A stretch of DNA of 64,000 bases from CAYQUC01 sp964420605 (GTDB lineage Bacteria > Pseudomonadota > Gammaproteobacteria > UBA6429 > Thiohalophilaceae), in NCBI GenBank assembly GCA_964420605.1, contig CAYQUC010000008.1, forward strand, positions 1-64,000, written 5' to 3'. The notes below the pieces were generated by a model. The model saw only the letters and a list, made by a program, of their open reading frames with translations, made no database searches and was not told the origin of the DNA. A program made the position numbers and the translations under genes. Shown one piece after another: positions 19,582 to 29,218 of the stretch (its first letter is position 1; each line of letters opens with the position of its first letter).

Positions 19582-19756
19582 GGATCGTTAACCAAGATTA
19601 AATTTTATTGTACTTATAAGTATCGGCAGTGACAGCATTTATAACACTAGATAATCGCTATTATTATAATAATTAATAATTTAGTCTATAGTATGATAAC
19701 AACTTGGTGATTTTAATAGACATATTGGCGTAAACACAGCTATTTTGTGGGAATAT

Positions 19757-20251
19757 ATGAACAAAATACTACTTTTTATAATGCTTAACCTAACGATGCT
19801 TGCGCCAAGCTATGCTGCAGATGCTTATCTTGGTGCAAGTTTTGGTGACTCCAATGTCTCACTCGATAATTACAACAAACCGATAGGCTACAAATTTTTT
19901 ATTGGTGCCCACGTTAATGATCAATTTGGAGTCGAGTTAGGTTTAATTAATTTGGGTGACTTCACCATTACTAACCTTAGCACTAAGGTCAGTGGCACCG
20001 AATTGTCTGCTGTTGGTTTTATTCCAGTTGGTGGTGACGGCAGTATTTTTGGGAAGATAGGCATCTTTAATTGGAACATCGATTCCAATTCTATTAGTTC
20101 AACTGGCACCGATTTCACACTGGGTTTTGGTGTTCAGTTCCCTGTCAAAGACTCGACATTGTTTCGTCTTGAATATCAGGAATTTCGTGACTTAAGAAAT
20201 GACAATGATGATTACACATTTTTGTCCATTGGTCTTGCCATTAAATTTTAG
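19757..20251 (+). CDS. small outer-membrane beta-barrel protein (OmpA/OmpW-like fold)
   Basis: The ATG at 19757 is chosen because it begins a clean signal peptide (to ~ residue 22, PSYAADAY) after a GTGGGA stretch; an upstream in-frame TTG at 19745 is less likely. The mature ~140 residues form an eight-strand-type barrel: YLGASFGDSNVSL, FIGAHVNDQFGVELGLINLG, DFTLGFGVQFPV and a C-terminal strand ending in KF. No OmpA peptidoglycan-binding domain is attached. Function unknown. It resembles the barrel at 22806 only in fold and size. Confidence 0.78.
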   Translation: MNKILLFIMLNLTMLAPSYAADAYLGASFGDSNVSLDNYNKPIGYKFFIGAHVNDQFGVELGLINLGDFTITNLSTKVSGTELSAVGFIPVGGDGSIFGKIGIFNWNIDSNSISSTGTDFTLGFGVQFPVKDSTLFRLEYQEFRDLRNDNDDYTFLSIGLAIKF

Positions 20252-20259
20252 TTAATATT

Positions 20260-21414
20260 TCAAACTTCTAGGCAACTCATTAACTCATCAACAAATTTTT
20301 CCAGAATTTTATTATCGGTAATAATATGTTTCAGTAATGGTTCTATTTGATCAAATAATTGTTCTTTTGATTGATTAACAAGAGTCACATTTCCTTCTTG
20401 TATCATTCTCATCGCGTCAGTAACCGATAATGTTATAGCCGTGTCTGTATTTGGAATTTCAGAGTTTGACACTATTTTAATACTCTTTGATGATAGTGCC
20501 GACTTCAAACAATATTCTGTTTTGCGATAAATTTCGTCGAACGTAGTATGCTTATTTATACTAGGCATAAAAATACCAATGCTTGGAATAATGTCTATTT
20601 TTTCTTGATTGTTATCTAAAAAATGTAAATTTGCAATTTCAACATGCAATCGCTCTGCTAATAACACAGCACGGTCAGTATTGTCACAATATAAAAATGC
20701 CGAATATTTTGATAAACTAATTCTAGAAGCATTATCTTCTGTTCTAACAATCTCTTTAAACAATTTACCAATCATGGTCACAAGATTAACAGCAACGTCT
20801 TTTCCATTTTTGATAAATATAGATTTAAAATTATCAATCTCAATCAACATCATTACGCAATGACCACCGTAACGATTAATATAAGCGATCGATTGATTCA
20901 CCGAACGCTCAAAATAAGCCTGTGTTCCTAAACTAGTATCACCATCGCTTGTAGATTGTTTTTTGCATTCCTGAATCGAACTGTGTGCTTGTTTTGCAGC
21001 ACTACCTAAACGCACAAAAGTATTGGCTCGTGCGAGTAATTGTACTGATTCAAATGGTTTGGTAATAAAATCATCAGCGCCATACGCATATACTTTTTGT
21101 TTTATGTCATCATTGTCTTCAAGACTTGTAATAATAATGAATGGCATATTTTGAAATTTATTATCATCGGATTCACGCATACGTTTTAATAAACCACAGC
21201 CATCAAGCTCGGGCATTTGTAAATCTGAAAACACCACTTCAATATCGCGGTTTGAAGTGAGCAACGACCATGCATCTTCACCGTCAACGGCATCAAGTAC
21301 ATCGTATTTAATGCTTAATATTTTTCGTACGGCCGTACGAATTACTCGATTATCATCGACAACAAGAATTTTTGCTTTTTCTTGTGAGCTGATACTAGTG
21401 GCTGTCACAACCAT
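20260..21414 (-). CDS. response regulator with degenerate GGDEF output domain
   Basis: The start is taken at ATG 21414 (MVVTATSIS); an in-frame TTG two codons upstream is less likely. A receiver domain (~10-130; VDDNRVIR, phosphoacceptor D64 in VFSDLQMPELDG, KPF) is followed by a diguanylate-cyclase-fold domain (~165-320) that retains LIEIDNFKSI and IPSIGIF. The GGDEF motif is replaced by SKYSA, so catalysis is unlikely. A helical C-terminal extension of ~50 residues is unassigned. The protein may be a phosphorylation-controlled adaptor. Its stop is nine bases from the convergent barrel gene's stop. Confidence 0.83.
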   Translation of the reverse strand: MVVTATSISSQEKAKILVVDDNRVIRTAVRKILSIKYDVLDAVDGEDAWSLLTSNRDIEVVFSDLQMPELDGCGLLKRMRESDDNKFQNMPFIIITSLEDNDDIKQKVYAYGADDFITKPFESVQLLARANTFVRLGSAAKQAHSSIQECKKQSTSDGDTSLGTQAYFERSVNQSIAYINRYGGHCVMMLIEIDNFKSIFIKNGKDVAVNLVTMIGKLFKEIVRTEDNASRISLSKYSAFLYCDNTDRAVLLAERLHVEIANLHFLDNNQEKIDIIPSIGIFMPSINKHTTFDEIYRKTEYCLKSALSSKSIKIVSNSEIPNTDTAITLSVTDAMRMIQEGNVTLVNQSKEQLFDQIEPLLKHIITDNKILEKFVDELMSCLEV

Positions 21415-21679
21415 GTGCAATTACAATATCCATAAACCAATTTGATCTAAAATTATAAATTTATGTTAAATATCATTTAACTATAAATATTAGCAAGTTA
21501 GTCTACTTTTATAAATTAACATGGCTAAATGTAACCATTTTTCGAATATAGGCAGACAATATAAATATCTACTTTTTAACATTATTGTTGTAAATTATTG
21601 TTAAATAAGGATATTTCTTGCTCAGGATTATTTTATAACAGGAATTTGACAGAATTAATAGTATTATTACGGGTATAAC

Positions 21680-22762
21680 TTATTCTGTCGCTACGTTTTG
21701 GTAGGAGGATAACCGTTGATTTCGTTTAGCAACAGTTAACTTGCCAATAGTCGCGACGAGTTCATAGTATTTTTTAATATCATTATCAACACTCTTTAGC
21801 ACCGCTAAAAACGCCGGAACCTTGTCATAGTAGGTTGCGACCAAGGCAAGATGTGCGTTGTTTAAATCTCGTTTCATCCATTGATCATACCCAACGTAAC
21901 CTTGCCAGGATTTTTTTAATTTTTGATAATCAGTTTGCAGTTCATTAAATACTTGCTGTTTTAAAAACACACGATTAGTTGAATTTATAAACGACTTTGA
22001 TTTAAACAAGCTCTCCAATTTTAACTGTGTTGATTTTAGCATATGCTTAAATTCAACTGTACGTTGCCGTGCTATCAAATACTGTTTAAATGCTTTTTTT
22101 GATTGCTCAGATTCGGATGCTGTTTGCCGTGTAAACCAACGCCGAACACCTTCAACTTCAACGCTAGTTGCAAACGCCTCATTAAAAGCAGAGTCGTCAT
22201 CAATATAAACTTGCTGATGCGCTAGTTCATGAAAAATCAAACCCACCAATCGAGCTTCATTATGTTGAATCATCGTACTCAGTAAAGGGTCATCAAACCA
22301 ACCTAATGTGGAATATGCCTGAGCACCAGAAATATTCACATCATAACCTTGAGCAACTAAAGTATCGGCATAAGCTTTGGCATCTGGTTTATTAAAGTAA
22401 CCGCGATAACTCACACAGCCCACAATTAAAAAACACCACTGCCGCGCTGTTATTGAATACTGCTCAGTAGCGATCACATTCCAAACAACATAAGGTCGTT
22501 TAATATCAGAATAATAACGATAACTATCATTGTCTGGTAATAACAGTTCAGTACTCGCAAACTCACGTGCCTGTGTTGCGAGTACTAATTTTTCGCGTAA
22601 GCTTGATCCGAGATCCGGTTGCTGTAAAATTTCACGAATCGACTCTTGTTCTGATAGCACGGTTAAATGACCATTAACTGCATCATAATAATAACCAATG
22701 GATGAACAAGCGGCTAATGACAAAAATACAATACTTAATATTAACGGCAGAATTAATTTCAT
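21680..22762 (-). CDS. lipoprotein, putative aminopeptidase family (PF10023-type)
   Basis: The lipobox LAAC ends at C19, predicting a lipid-anchored periplasmic protein of 360 residues. A zinc-protease signature HELAH is at 178-182 with a glutamate in NEAF (E195) as likely third ligand. The flanking IFHELAHQQVY and FNEAFATSVE match the putative aminopeptidase family seen in proteobacteria. Substrate unknown. It lies 43 bases after the beta-barrel gene at 22806 in the same direction and may be cotranscribed with it. Confidence 0.85.
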   Translation of the reverse strand: MKLILPLILSIVFLSLAACSSIGYYYDAVNGHLTVLSEQESIREILQQPDLGSSLREKLVLATQAREFASTELLLPDNDSYRYYSDIKRPYVVWNVIATEQYSITARQWCFLIVGCVSYRGYFNKPDAKAYADTLVAQGYDVNISGAQAYSTLGWFDDPLLSTMIQHNEARLVGLIFHELAHQQVYIDDDSAFNEAFATSVEVEGVRRWFTRQTASESEQSKKAFKQYLIARQRTVEFKHMLKSTQLKLESLFKSKSFINSTNRVFLKQQVFNELQTDYQKLKKSWQGYVGYDQWMKRDLNNAHLALVATYYDKVPAFLAVLKSVDNDIKKYYELVATIGKLTVAKRNQRLSSYQNVATE

Positions 22763-22805
22763 AAATTTAAAAACTCAATAGCGCTGAAGATTCATTATTA
22801 ACTTG

Positions 22806-23360
22806 TTAAAATGCATATTTATAACCAAGATTAATAGCCGACATATCCACGTCACTATTATCATAAAAACTATTATACTCAAGCGTGACAAAATTATTTT
22901 TCGTCCAAACACTACGCTCAAATACAACCCCCCATGAAAAAGCACCATAAACAGCGGATACAGCGTTTGAGCCGGTGGTTTCTAAATCCATTTCAGCATA
23001 ACCCAGTAAAAAGAATAAGCGCAGTTTAATGTCGTCATTAGAGCCGAGCTTTAAATATAGTGCACGAATACTATTCACTGATAAATTAGAATTGGCTTTT
23101 TCCACATTCATCGCATTATTATACTGCAACTCCAATAGCACTTGCGGTTTGTAGACATAGCCGAATTTTACCTTAGAGCCAATAAGCTTAAAGTGTGTAC
23201 CAGCCACATTAGCTTCAGCTCGAGCAACAGCAAGCTCAGCATAAAATGGTGCTGCAGTCACTAGTGAACTGTGTAACCACAAAAATGTTAACACTAACAA
23301 TGAATTGAATATAATTTTATTATACTGAACAGTAAAACGAGTATGGTTTAAATAGAACAT
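22806..23360 (-). CDS. outer-membrane beta-barrel family protein
   Basis: A signal sequence (about residues 18-37, ending SLVTAA) precedes a ~145-residue barrel with alternating strands: FYAELAVARAEA, VKFGYVYKPQVLLELQYN, IKLRLFFLLGYAEM, GAFSWGVVFE and a terminal aromatic strand (NLGYKYAF). A C-terminal Phe is typical for BAM-assembled barrels. The length suggests eight strands. Function unknown. It sits upstream of the aminopeptidase-like lipoprotein gene and just downstream of the proteasome-fold gene. Confidence 0.75.
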   Translation of the reverse strand: MFYLNHTRFTVQYNKIIFNSLLVLTFLWLHSSLVTAAPFYAELAVARAEANVAGTHFKLIGSKVKFGYVYKPQVLLELQYNNAMNVEKANSNLSVNSIRALYLKLGSNDDIKLRLFFLLGYAEMDLETTGSNAVSAVYGAFSWGVVFERSVWTKNNFVTLEYNSFYDNSDVDMSAINLGYKYAF

Positions 23361-23414
23361 AATTTAATTATTTTTAAAACGTTATGTAAATGGTTCAACA
23401 AGCTAAGGTGAAAA

Positions 23415-23978
23415 CTAAACCTCTCGCACCATAATATCACCACCACATTTTGTATCAAATGCAATTGCAGTTGATACTGCTTTTTTGGCAATTTCTGTCG
23501 CGTTCAAATTTTCATCGTATAATGCATGAATAACACCCAGGCTATAATCACCACCGGAACCAATAGCATAATATTGTTCGAATTGGGTGATGCTTAAATC
23601 AGAGTCAATCATAAAGATGCCGGCTTTATTCGCAATTAAAAACGTTGCATCCAAATCACCAAATGGTGAATCATGATCACTATCAGATTGATCGTTAACA
23701 AAGTTATATTTGTCATGCAATGCTTTCCACAAACCTAAAAAGAACTCAAAAATAGCTTGTCGACTCAATAGATCAACATCGGGTTTATCGCTTACATAAT
23801 TCTCAATAATATCATCGTATAAACCCCAACCAGTTGAGGCAAAATACGATTCACCAATTTTACGAATTTTTTCTACTTTAAGATTAGAACCTGGGAAGCT
23901 CATCGAACCAAAACTGACTTGGCTGTCAGCGACCATGACGGTTTTATTATCTTTTTTAATTGCCACTACAATAGACAT
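23415..23978 (-). CDS. proteasome/HslV-fold Ntn-hydrolase-like protein
   Basis: The 187-residue protein matches the 20S proteasome/HslV fold: SIVVAIKKDNKTVMVADSQV at the N-terminus, SNLKVEKIRKIG, FASTGWG, FLIANKAGIFMIDSD, YAIGSGGDYSLGVIHAL and AFDTKCGGD. Maturation by Met removal would expose Ser2 as nucleophile where HslV has Thr. No HslU ATPase or other unfoldase gene is adjacent, unlike hslVU. It is therefore a stand-alone member of uncertain activity; a hslV paralogue or a distinct proteasome-related family is possible. An ORF with a good start precedes the barrel gene by 54 bases. Confidence 0.8.
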   Translation of the reverse strand: MSIVVAIKKDNKTVMVADSQVSFGSMSFPGSNLKVEKIRKIGESYFASTGWGLYDDIIENYVSDKPDVDLLSRQAIFEFFLGLWKALHDKYNFVNDQSDSDHDSPFGDLDATFLIANKAGIFMIDSDLSITQFEQYYAIGSGGDYSLGVIHALYDENLNATEIAKKAVSTAIAFDTKCGGDIMVREV

Positions 23979-24045
23979 TTTATTCCTCGTTAATTATTTA
24001 CATCATGGCTGTAAATAGTAAATACAAGCCCGATTATTGAACAGT

Positions 24046-25356
24046 TTATTTAGAAGAGCGACTCTGCTTCCATTTTTTAAATTGTTTAGAATATCCATAT
24101 TCACGATAGAACTGATCTTTGTAGAAATGATCCAGATCTATTTTTGCGTCATATTTATCAATTAAAACATCCAGAACATTGCCGACCTGTTGATATTGAA
24201 AACTTTGTAAATACGCTTTAAGCAATAGCCAATAAATATCTTCATAACTCGAATCGTGCTTGATTGCTTGTTCTCCAATTTTAATTGCTTGTGAGTATTT
24301 TTTTTGATTAATTAAGAGCTTTACACGTAAATTATCCAATGCAATGTCACCACCAATCAGTTCAGCATATTGACTGATTGATTTTGAAACTAAAGGATAT
24401 TGTTTTGTAAAATAATAATAATCAGATAACAACAAGGCCAACTCCGGAACATTTGAATATTGAGATTCCAGTAACATTAATGCTTCACGATAGTCATTAC
24501 GGCTAGCAGCTTTTGCAATTTGTACTTGCAATAATAGCATGTTCTTCGTTGCTTTAAATTTTGCGGGTAACATTCGCAATGACTTTAAAGCGTCTTTATA
24601 GTTTCCCTTGTTATAATAACCTATGGATTTAGCATAAAGTTGTTGAAACGATAATGGTTTTTTGGTGAAATATAAAATTTTATCAGGATCCAATTTTATT
24701 ACTTCAGGCGCGACTAATAACTGGCTAACAATTGTTGTATAATTTCGGCCTAACATTGCATCATAAAAATCAATTATTTTAACATCATTCTTTTTATCTT
24801 TTTGAGCAATTAATTCTAAATAAGTTAATTCTTCATTATTAAATCGAAACCGAATTAATCCTCGATAAATACCATTACGTTTAATTACGCGTAAAAATTT
24901 AACATGCCCTCTTAAGCCTACCTTACTAATAAGAATCTTTGCGATATTATTTATCCCTTGAACAACCATGTTTCGCTTCACATTCAGATCACCCAGTTTT
25001 GCAATCGCATCGTGTAGTGATTTTCGTACTATCACGTCTTTATCGAAATATTCCGCAAATAAAATTTGATTGCCATTTTGTAAAGCTTTTACAAATTTCA
25101 GAGACAACACCGTTAATTCTTGTGCTGATACCTGGGACTGACTATTTTGGCTCGATTTACTTTCAAGTGATTTTAATTCTGCTTCTTTTTGAGCATTATT
25201 GAGTTTACTGAATTTAATTTTTGGCGCTGGTTTTTCTGAACCTATCGGTTGAGTGACGGTTTGATCAACAGCAGCTACCTGCTCTGAAATAACCAATACG
25301 AGACCAGTACATAACAATAAGACATAGCGCCGAAATGAGCGTTTACTATTATTCAT
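24046..25356 (-). CDS. exported TPR-like protein of unknown function
   Basis: The start at ATG 25356 is chosen because it opens a signal peptide (MNNSKRSFRR then a hydrophobic run, to about QVAAVD at residue 29-31); a longer frame would run into mnmE. The 436-residue protein has a charged central region and C-terminal helical repeats resembling TPRs (YYNKGNYKDALKSL, KKYSQAIKIGEQAIKHD). A segment with ILISKVGLRGHVKFLRVI and RGLIRFRFNNEELTYLEL is unassigned. It begins 10 bases after mnmE in the same direction. It is probably periplasmic; the partner is unknown. Confidence 0.75.
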   Translation of the reverse strand: MNNSKRSFRRYVLLLCTGLVLVISEQVAAVDQTVTQPIGSEKPAPKIKFSKLNNAQKEAELKSLESKSSQNSQSQVSAQELTVLSLKFVKALQNGNQILFAEYFDKDVIVRKSLHDAIAKLGDLNVKRNMVVQGINNIAKILISKVGLRGHVKFLRVIKRNGIYRGLIRFRFNNEELTYLELIAQKDKKNDVKIIDFYDAMLGRNYTTIVSQLLVAPEVIKLDPDKILYFTKKPLSFQQLYAKSIGYYNKGNYKDALKSLRMLPAKFKATKNMLLLQVQIAKAASRNDYREALMLLESQYSNVPELALLLSDYYYFTKQYPLVSKSISQYAELIGGDIALDNLRVKLLINQKKYSQAIKIGEQAIKHDSSYEDIYWLLLKAYLQSFQYQQVGNVLDVLIDKYDAKIDLDHFYKDQFYREYGYSKQFKKWKQSRSSK

Positions 25357-25366
25357 TATAAGTCCC

Positions 25367-26746
25367 TTATTTTCCAATGCAAAAGCTTGAGAAAATTTCT
25401 CCAAGTAAGTCATCACTGCTAAACTCCCCTGTTATTTGTGATAAATCATTTTGTGCTAAACGCAAATCTTCTGCTAATAACTCACCTGCCTGAGATGCGA
25501 TTAACTGTGCGATACCATGCTGGATAAACTCGAGTGCATTTTCTAATGCGGTAATATGCCGTCTGCGTGCAGAATATTGGCTGTTTTCGACTTGAACAAA
25601 GTTCATGCTGTCTTTTAAATATTGCTCTAATAAATCCAGCCCATCCGAGGTTTTTGCCGATAGGTAGATAGACGAAACACGCCGACCAGCGTTACTGTCT
25701 GATTCAATATTACTCTCAAATTTTGGCTTTAAATTCGCACTATCGATTTTATTGAATATAAAACAAACATCAAGCTGTTTTGGAAATTTTGCAACAAGTT
25801 CCTGATCTTGTTCGGTTATTCCTGTGTTAGCATCCACTAACATTAATATTTGATCGGCATTTTCAATCTCCGTCCAAGCCCGACGAATGCCTTCTTGTTC
25901 AACAATATCATCACTCTGACGCAAACCCGCAGTATCAATTAAATGCAGTGGCAAACCATCAAGCTGGATTGACTCTCGCAATACATCGCGTGTGGTACCG
26001 GCAACCTCGGTTACGATGGCACTATCACGACCAGCCAAAGCATTTAATAAACTCGACTTGCCAGCATTGGGGCAGCCAGCCAATACCACTTGCATTCCTT
26101 CTTGCAGTAAACAACCACGCTGTGCATTTTGTAGAATGGCTTCGCAATCGGCTGCTATTTGTTGAGCATCGGTTAACACCTTACCGTCAGATAAAAAATC
26201 TATTTCTTCTTCGGGAAAATCAATTGCTGATTCCACATACAGTCGCAGTTGGATTAAGGCTTTAACCAACGCATCAATGGCTTTTGAAAACTCACCTTGT
26301 AATGATCGTTGTGCAGCTTGAACTGCTTGCCTCGAACCGGCATCGATTAAATCGGCAATGGCTTCAGCTTGCGCCAAATCCAATTTATCATTTAAAAAAG
26401 CACGTTGTGAAAATTCGCCGGCTGTTGCGTGGCGCGCACCAAGTTCAATAACACGCTGCAATAACATATCCATTACTACCGGACCACCGTGGCCTTGCAG
26501 TTCTAAAACATGCTCACCGGTAAATGAATGTGGCGCAGAAAAATAAAGTGCTATGCCGGTATCAATTGCAATGTGTGATGCATCAATAAAGTCACACAAT
26601 AATGCTTCTCGAGGTTTTGGTGTTAAATTTAATAGTTGTGGAATTAATGCGGGAACATCTGCACCAGAGAGTCGAATGATGCCAACACCACCTCGGCCAG
26701 GCGCTGTTGCCAATGCCACGATGGTGTCGTTATCATTCAGGATCAT
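25367..26746 (-). CDS. mnmE: tRNA modification GTPase MnmE
   Basis: MnmE (TrmE, ThdF) works with MnmG on wobble uridines. The 459-residue length is typical. Present are the N-terminal formyl-THF-binding domain (TIVALATAPGRGGVGIIRLSG), GHGGPVVMD, the G domain with P-loop GCPNAGKSS, DTAGLR and NKID, and the C-terminal FCIGK motif with its essential Cys. The start overlaps the yidC stop by four bases (ATGA). Confidence 0.97.
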   Translation of the reverse strand: MILNDNDTIVALATAPGRGGVGIIRLSGADVPALIPQLLNLTPKPREALLCDFIDASHIAIDTGIALYFSAPHSFTGEHVLELQGHGGPVVMDMLLQRVIELGARHATAGEFSQRAFLNDKLDLAQAEAIADLIDAGSRQAVQAAQRSLQGEFSKAIDALVKALIQLRLYVESAIDFPEEEIDFLSDGKVLTDAQQIAADCEAILQNAQRGCLLQEGMQVVLAGCPNAGKSSLLNALAGRDSAIVTEVAGTTRDVLRESIQLDGLPLHLIDTAGLRQSDDIVEQEGIRRAWTEIENADQILMLVDANTGITEQDQELVAKFPKQLDVCFIFNKIDSANLKPKFESNIESDSNAGRRVSSIYLSAKTSDGLDLLEQYLKDSMNFVQVENSQYSARRRHITALENALEFIQHGIAQLIASQAGELLAEDLRLAQNDLSQITGEFSSDDLLGEIFSSFCIGK

Positions 26747-28485
26747 TTTTTCTTTTTCGATTTGTCCGACTTACCACCACCGGCTAATACAATTTTAGTA
26801 ATGTACTGCTGTTGCATAATCGACAAGCTATTATTCACAACCCAATACAATACCAAGCCCGATGGGAAAAACGCAAAAAAGATAGTAAAGATAAACGGTA
26901 ACATCATCATTACTTTGGCTTGAATCGGATCAGCCATGGTCGGATTTAATTTTTGCTGCAAAAACATGGTTAAACCCATGATAACCGGCAATACAAAAAA
27001 TGGATCTTTAGTTGAAAGATCTTGAATCCAAAGCATAAATGGTGCTTGGCGCATTTCGACACTTTCTAACAGCACCCAATACAGTGCTATAAATACTGGT
27101 ATCTGCACCAGCATTGGCAAACAACCGCCCATTGGGTTAAATTTTTCTTTCTTGTATAATTCCATCATGGCTTTTTGATAACCTTGACGATCACCATCAA
27201 AACGTTCTTTTAACGCTGCCATGCGCGGTTGTACGCGTTTCATATTTGCCATTGAGCGATACTGTGTTTCTGATAATTTATAAAACACGGCTTTAATTAA
27301 AATGGTCAAAAATATAATTGCCCAACCCCAGTTACCAACCCAAGAATGAATAAAGTCCAAAGCAATATGCAACGGTTTGGCGATTACGGTTAAGAAGGTA
27401 TAATCCACCGTCAACTCTAAACCCGGTGCAATATTTTCTAATACAGATTGAATTTTTGGACCAACATACAATTGCGACTGCACTTCATGCTCGGTGTTTT
27501 TTGCCACTTTAACCCAAGCTGAATTCATGCCGAGATAATATCGATCTTGACCTAGATTAGTAGAATAATAATGTTGTGCTTGCTCGGCATCCGGAATCCA
27601 TGCACCTAAAAAATAATGCTGAATCATGGCAATCCAACCACCGGTGACATCACGAGAATAATCTTTATCAGCCATATCACTGAAGTTGTATTTTTCATAC
27701 CGATCTTCTTCACTCGATATAATACCACCAGTGTAAGAATACGTACCGGTCAACATTGAACTACTATCAACCGGTTCATTACGTAAAATTCGATGACGTA
27801 AAATACCTTGCCAATCCTGTTGTGAATTATTTTTTACAATGTGCTTCACTTTTATTAAATAACTACCACGCTCAAATTCATAACGCTTAATGATTTGCAC
27901 GCCTTCTGGACTGGTCCAATTTAAATCCACCACCAATTCATTATTTGTACCCATATCATACGCTGTGCTTGTAGTTGTGTATGGCGACTTTGAGCTTGGT
28001 ACAACTTGTAATGCCGTGGTTTTAGCTTTCGGTAAAGCCATAAACCCTGACTGTGCTACGAATAATAATTTACCCGTGTCACTCAGTAATCGAATGGGTT
28101 GTTCCGGTTTGTCCAACTCAACTGGATATTTAACTAAATCAACTTGTCGAATATCACCCTCAAGTAAATCGATATCAATATCAAAAGTATCGGTCTTAAC
28201 AGAAATGCGGTTACCCGATAACAAAATAGTATTTGTTTTATTTTGTAATACATTAGTTTGGGCACTGTCACCAGGCAAGTTTGGTAAAACCGGTAATGTG
28301 CTATTAGTATTGCCTGCAGGTAACTGATTATTCGCATTTGGAATAGTTGCACTACCCTGAATAACCGTGGACGTTGGTGTACTCACCACCGGTGTTTGAG
28401 GATGGAACTGCTCTTGCCATGCAACCCATAACAAGTAGCCAATGAAAAATAAACTCGTCAATAATAAAATTCGTTGTTGTTCCAT
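26743..28485 (-). CDS. yidC: membrane protein insertase YidC
   Basis: YidC inserts proteins into the inner membrane, alone or with Sec. The 580-residue protein shows the N-terminal membrane anchor (about 4-22), a Pro/Thr/Asn-rich linker, the large periplasmic beta domain, and the C-terminal five-helix core with WGWAIIFLTILIKAVFYKLS, the GGCLPMLVQIPVFIALYWVL segment and a basic Lys-rich tail. Length and order match gram-negative YidC. Confidence 0.97.
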   Translation of the reverse strand: MEQQRILLLTSLFFIGYLLWVAWQEQFHPQTPVVSTPTSTVIQGSATIPNANNQLPAGNTNSTLPVLPNLPGDSAQTNVLQNKTNTILLSGNRISVKTDTFDIDIDLLEGDIRQVDLVKYPVELDKPEQPIRLLSDTGKLLFVAQSGFMALPKAKTTALQVVPSSKSPYTTTSTAYDMGTNNELVVDLNWTSPEGVQIIKRYEFERGSYLIKVKHIVKNNSQQDWQGILRHRILRNEPVDSSSMLTGTYSYTGGIISSEEDRYEKYNFSDMADKDYSRDVTGGWIAMIQHYFLGAWIPDAEQAQHYYSTNLGQDRYYLGMNSAWVKVAKNTEHEVQSQLYVGPKIQSVLENIAPGLELTVDYTFLTVIAKPLHIALDFIHSWVGNWGWAIIFLTILIKAVFYKLSETQYRSMANMKRVQPRMAALKERFDGDRQGYQKAMMELYKKEKFNPMGGCLPMLVQIPVFIALYWVLLESVEMRQAPFMLWIQDLSTKDPFFVLPVIMGLTMFLQQKLNPTMADPIQAKVMMMLPFIFTIFFAFFPSGLVLYWVVNNSLSIMQQQYITKIVLAGGGKSDKSKKKK

Positions 28486-28522
28486 AATTGATAATTACTT
28501 CTTATAAGTTAGGTCAGTTAAT

Positions 28523-28786
28523 TTAATGACGATGCCGCTGATCAGCATTATCGTTTACTTTCGAACAAATATGTTTTTCAGGTATTGGATCATAACCGCC
28601 TTCGTGCCATGGATGACAGCGTAAAATTCGTTTTATTCCAATCCAACTACCCTTTATAACACCGTAAGCAGTAATGGCTTGATGGGTATATTCTGAACAA
28701 CTTGGTTCATAACGGCAATTTGAGCCAAGTACTGGTGAAATAAAATATTTGTAGAATTTAATCAGACTTAGCAGGATTTTTTGCAT
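28523..28786 (-). CDS. yidD: membrane protein insertion efficiency factor YidD
   Basis: YidD is a small, Cys-containing amphipathic protein that aids YidC-dependent insertion. The start at MQKILL (28786) gives 87 residues, typical for the family; an upstream ATG at 28807 adds seven. Motifs: LIKFYKYFISPVLGSNCRYE, PSCSEYTHQAI and HPWHEGGYDP. It overlaps the 3' end of rnpA by about 19 bases (more if the upstream start is used), a common arrangement. Confidence 0.93.
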   Translation of the reverse strand: MQKILLSLIKFYKYFISPVLGSNCRYEPSCSEYTHQAITAYGVIKGSWIGIKRILRCHPWHEGGYDPIPEKHICSKVNDNADQRHRH

Positions 28787-29148
28787 CGTGATACCAGTTG
28801 TTGCCATTGCTGTTGTAGTAGCTTGTATAATTGCTGGTTAGTGCATTTTAAAACCGACGTTCGGGTTAATACTACAATATCCAAACCAGTCAGCATTTCC
28901 TGATTATGCCTAAAACTTTCACGAACCAAGCGTTTAATGCGGTTTCGTGAGACAGCTAATCGAAGTTGCTTCTTAGCAATTGCCAGACCGAGTCTAGCAA
29001 AATCTTGATCATTTTTTCTACACAATAATGTGAAATGTTTACTGCTTTGTTTGCAAGCTCGCTCAAAGACGTACGCGTATTCTGCTGCATTAACAAGTCG
29101 AACTGAACGGTTAAAGTGCACGGATGGAATCTGCGGTGAAGGCTTCAA
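28768..29148 (-). CDS. rnpA: ribonuclease P protein component
   Basis: RnpA is the protein subunit of RNase P, which trims tRNA 5' leaders. Marks are FNRSVRLVNAAEYAYVF, ARLGLAIAKKQ and the RNR motif SRNRIKRLVRESF. I start at TTG 29148 because AAGGA lies eight bases before it and the resulting 126 residues fit the family; the open frame extends to ATG 29208 or GTG 29235 but would add ~20-30 residues without homology and without a good ribosome binding site. The upstream leader holds two conspicuous structures. Confidence 0.9.
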   Translation of the reverse strand: MKPSPQIPSVHFNRSVRLVNAAEYAYVFERACKQSSKHFTLLCRKNDQDFARLGLAIAKKQLRLAVSRNRIKRLVRESFRHNQEMLTGLDIVVLTRTSVLKCTNQQLYKLLQQQWQQLVSRCKKSC

Positions 29149-29218
29149 TTTTGAAGTCCTTATTTGAATTTCTTGATGATTTGAAGTGTTATAAGCCAAA
29201 GTCGTCATTATTGTTACT

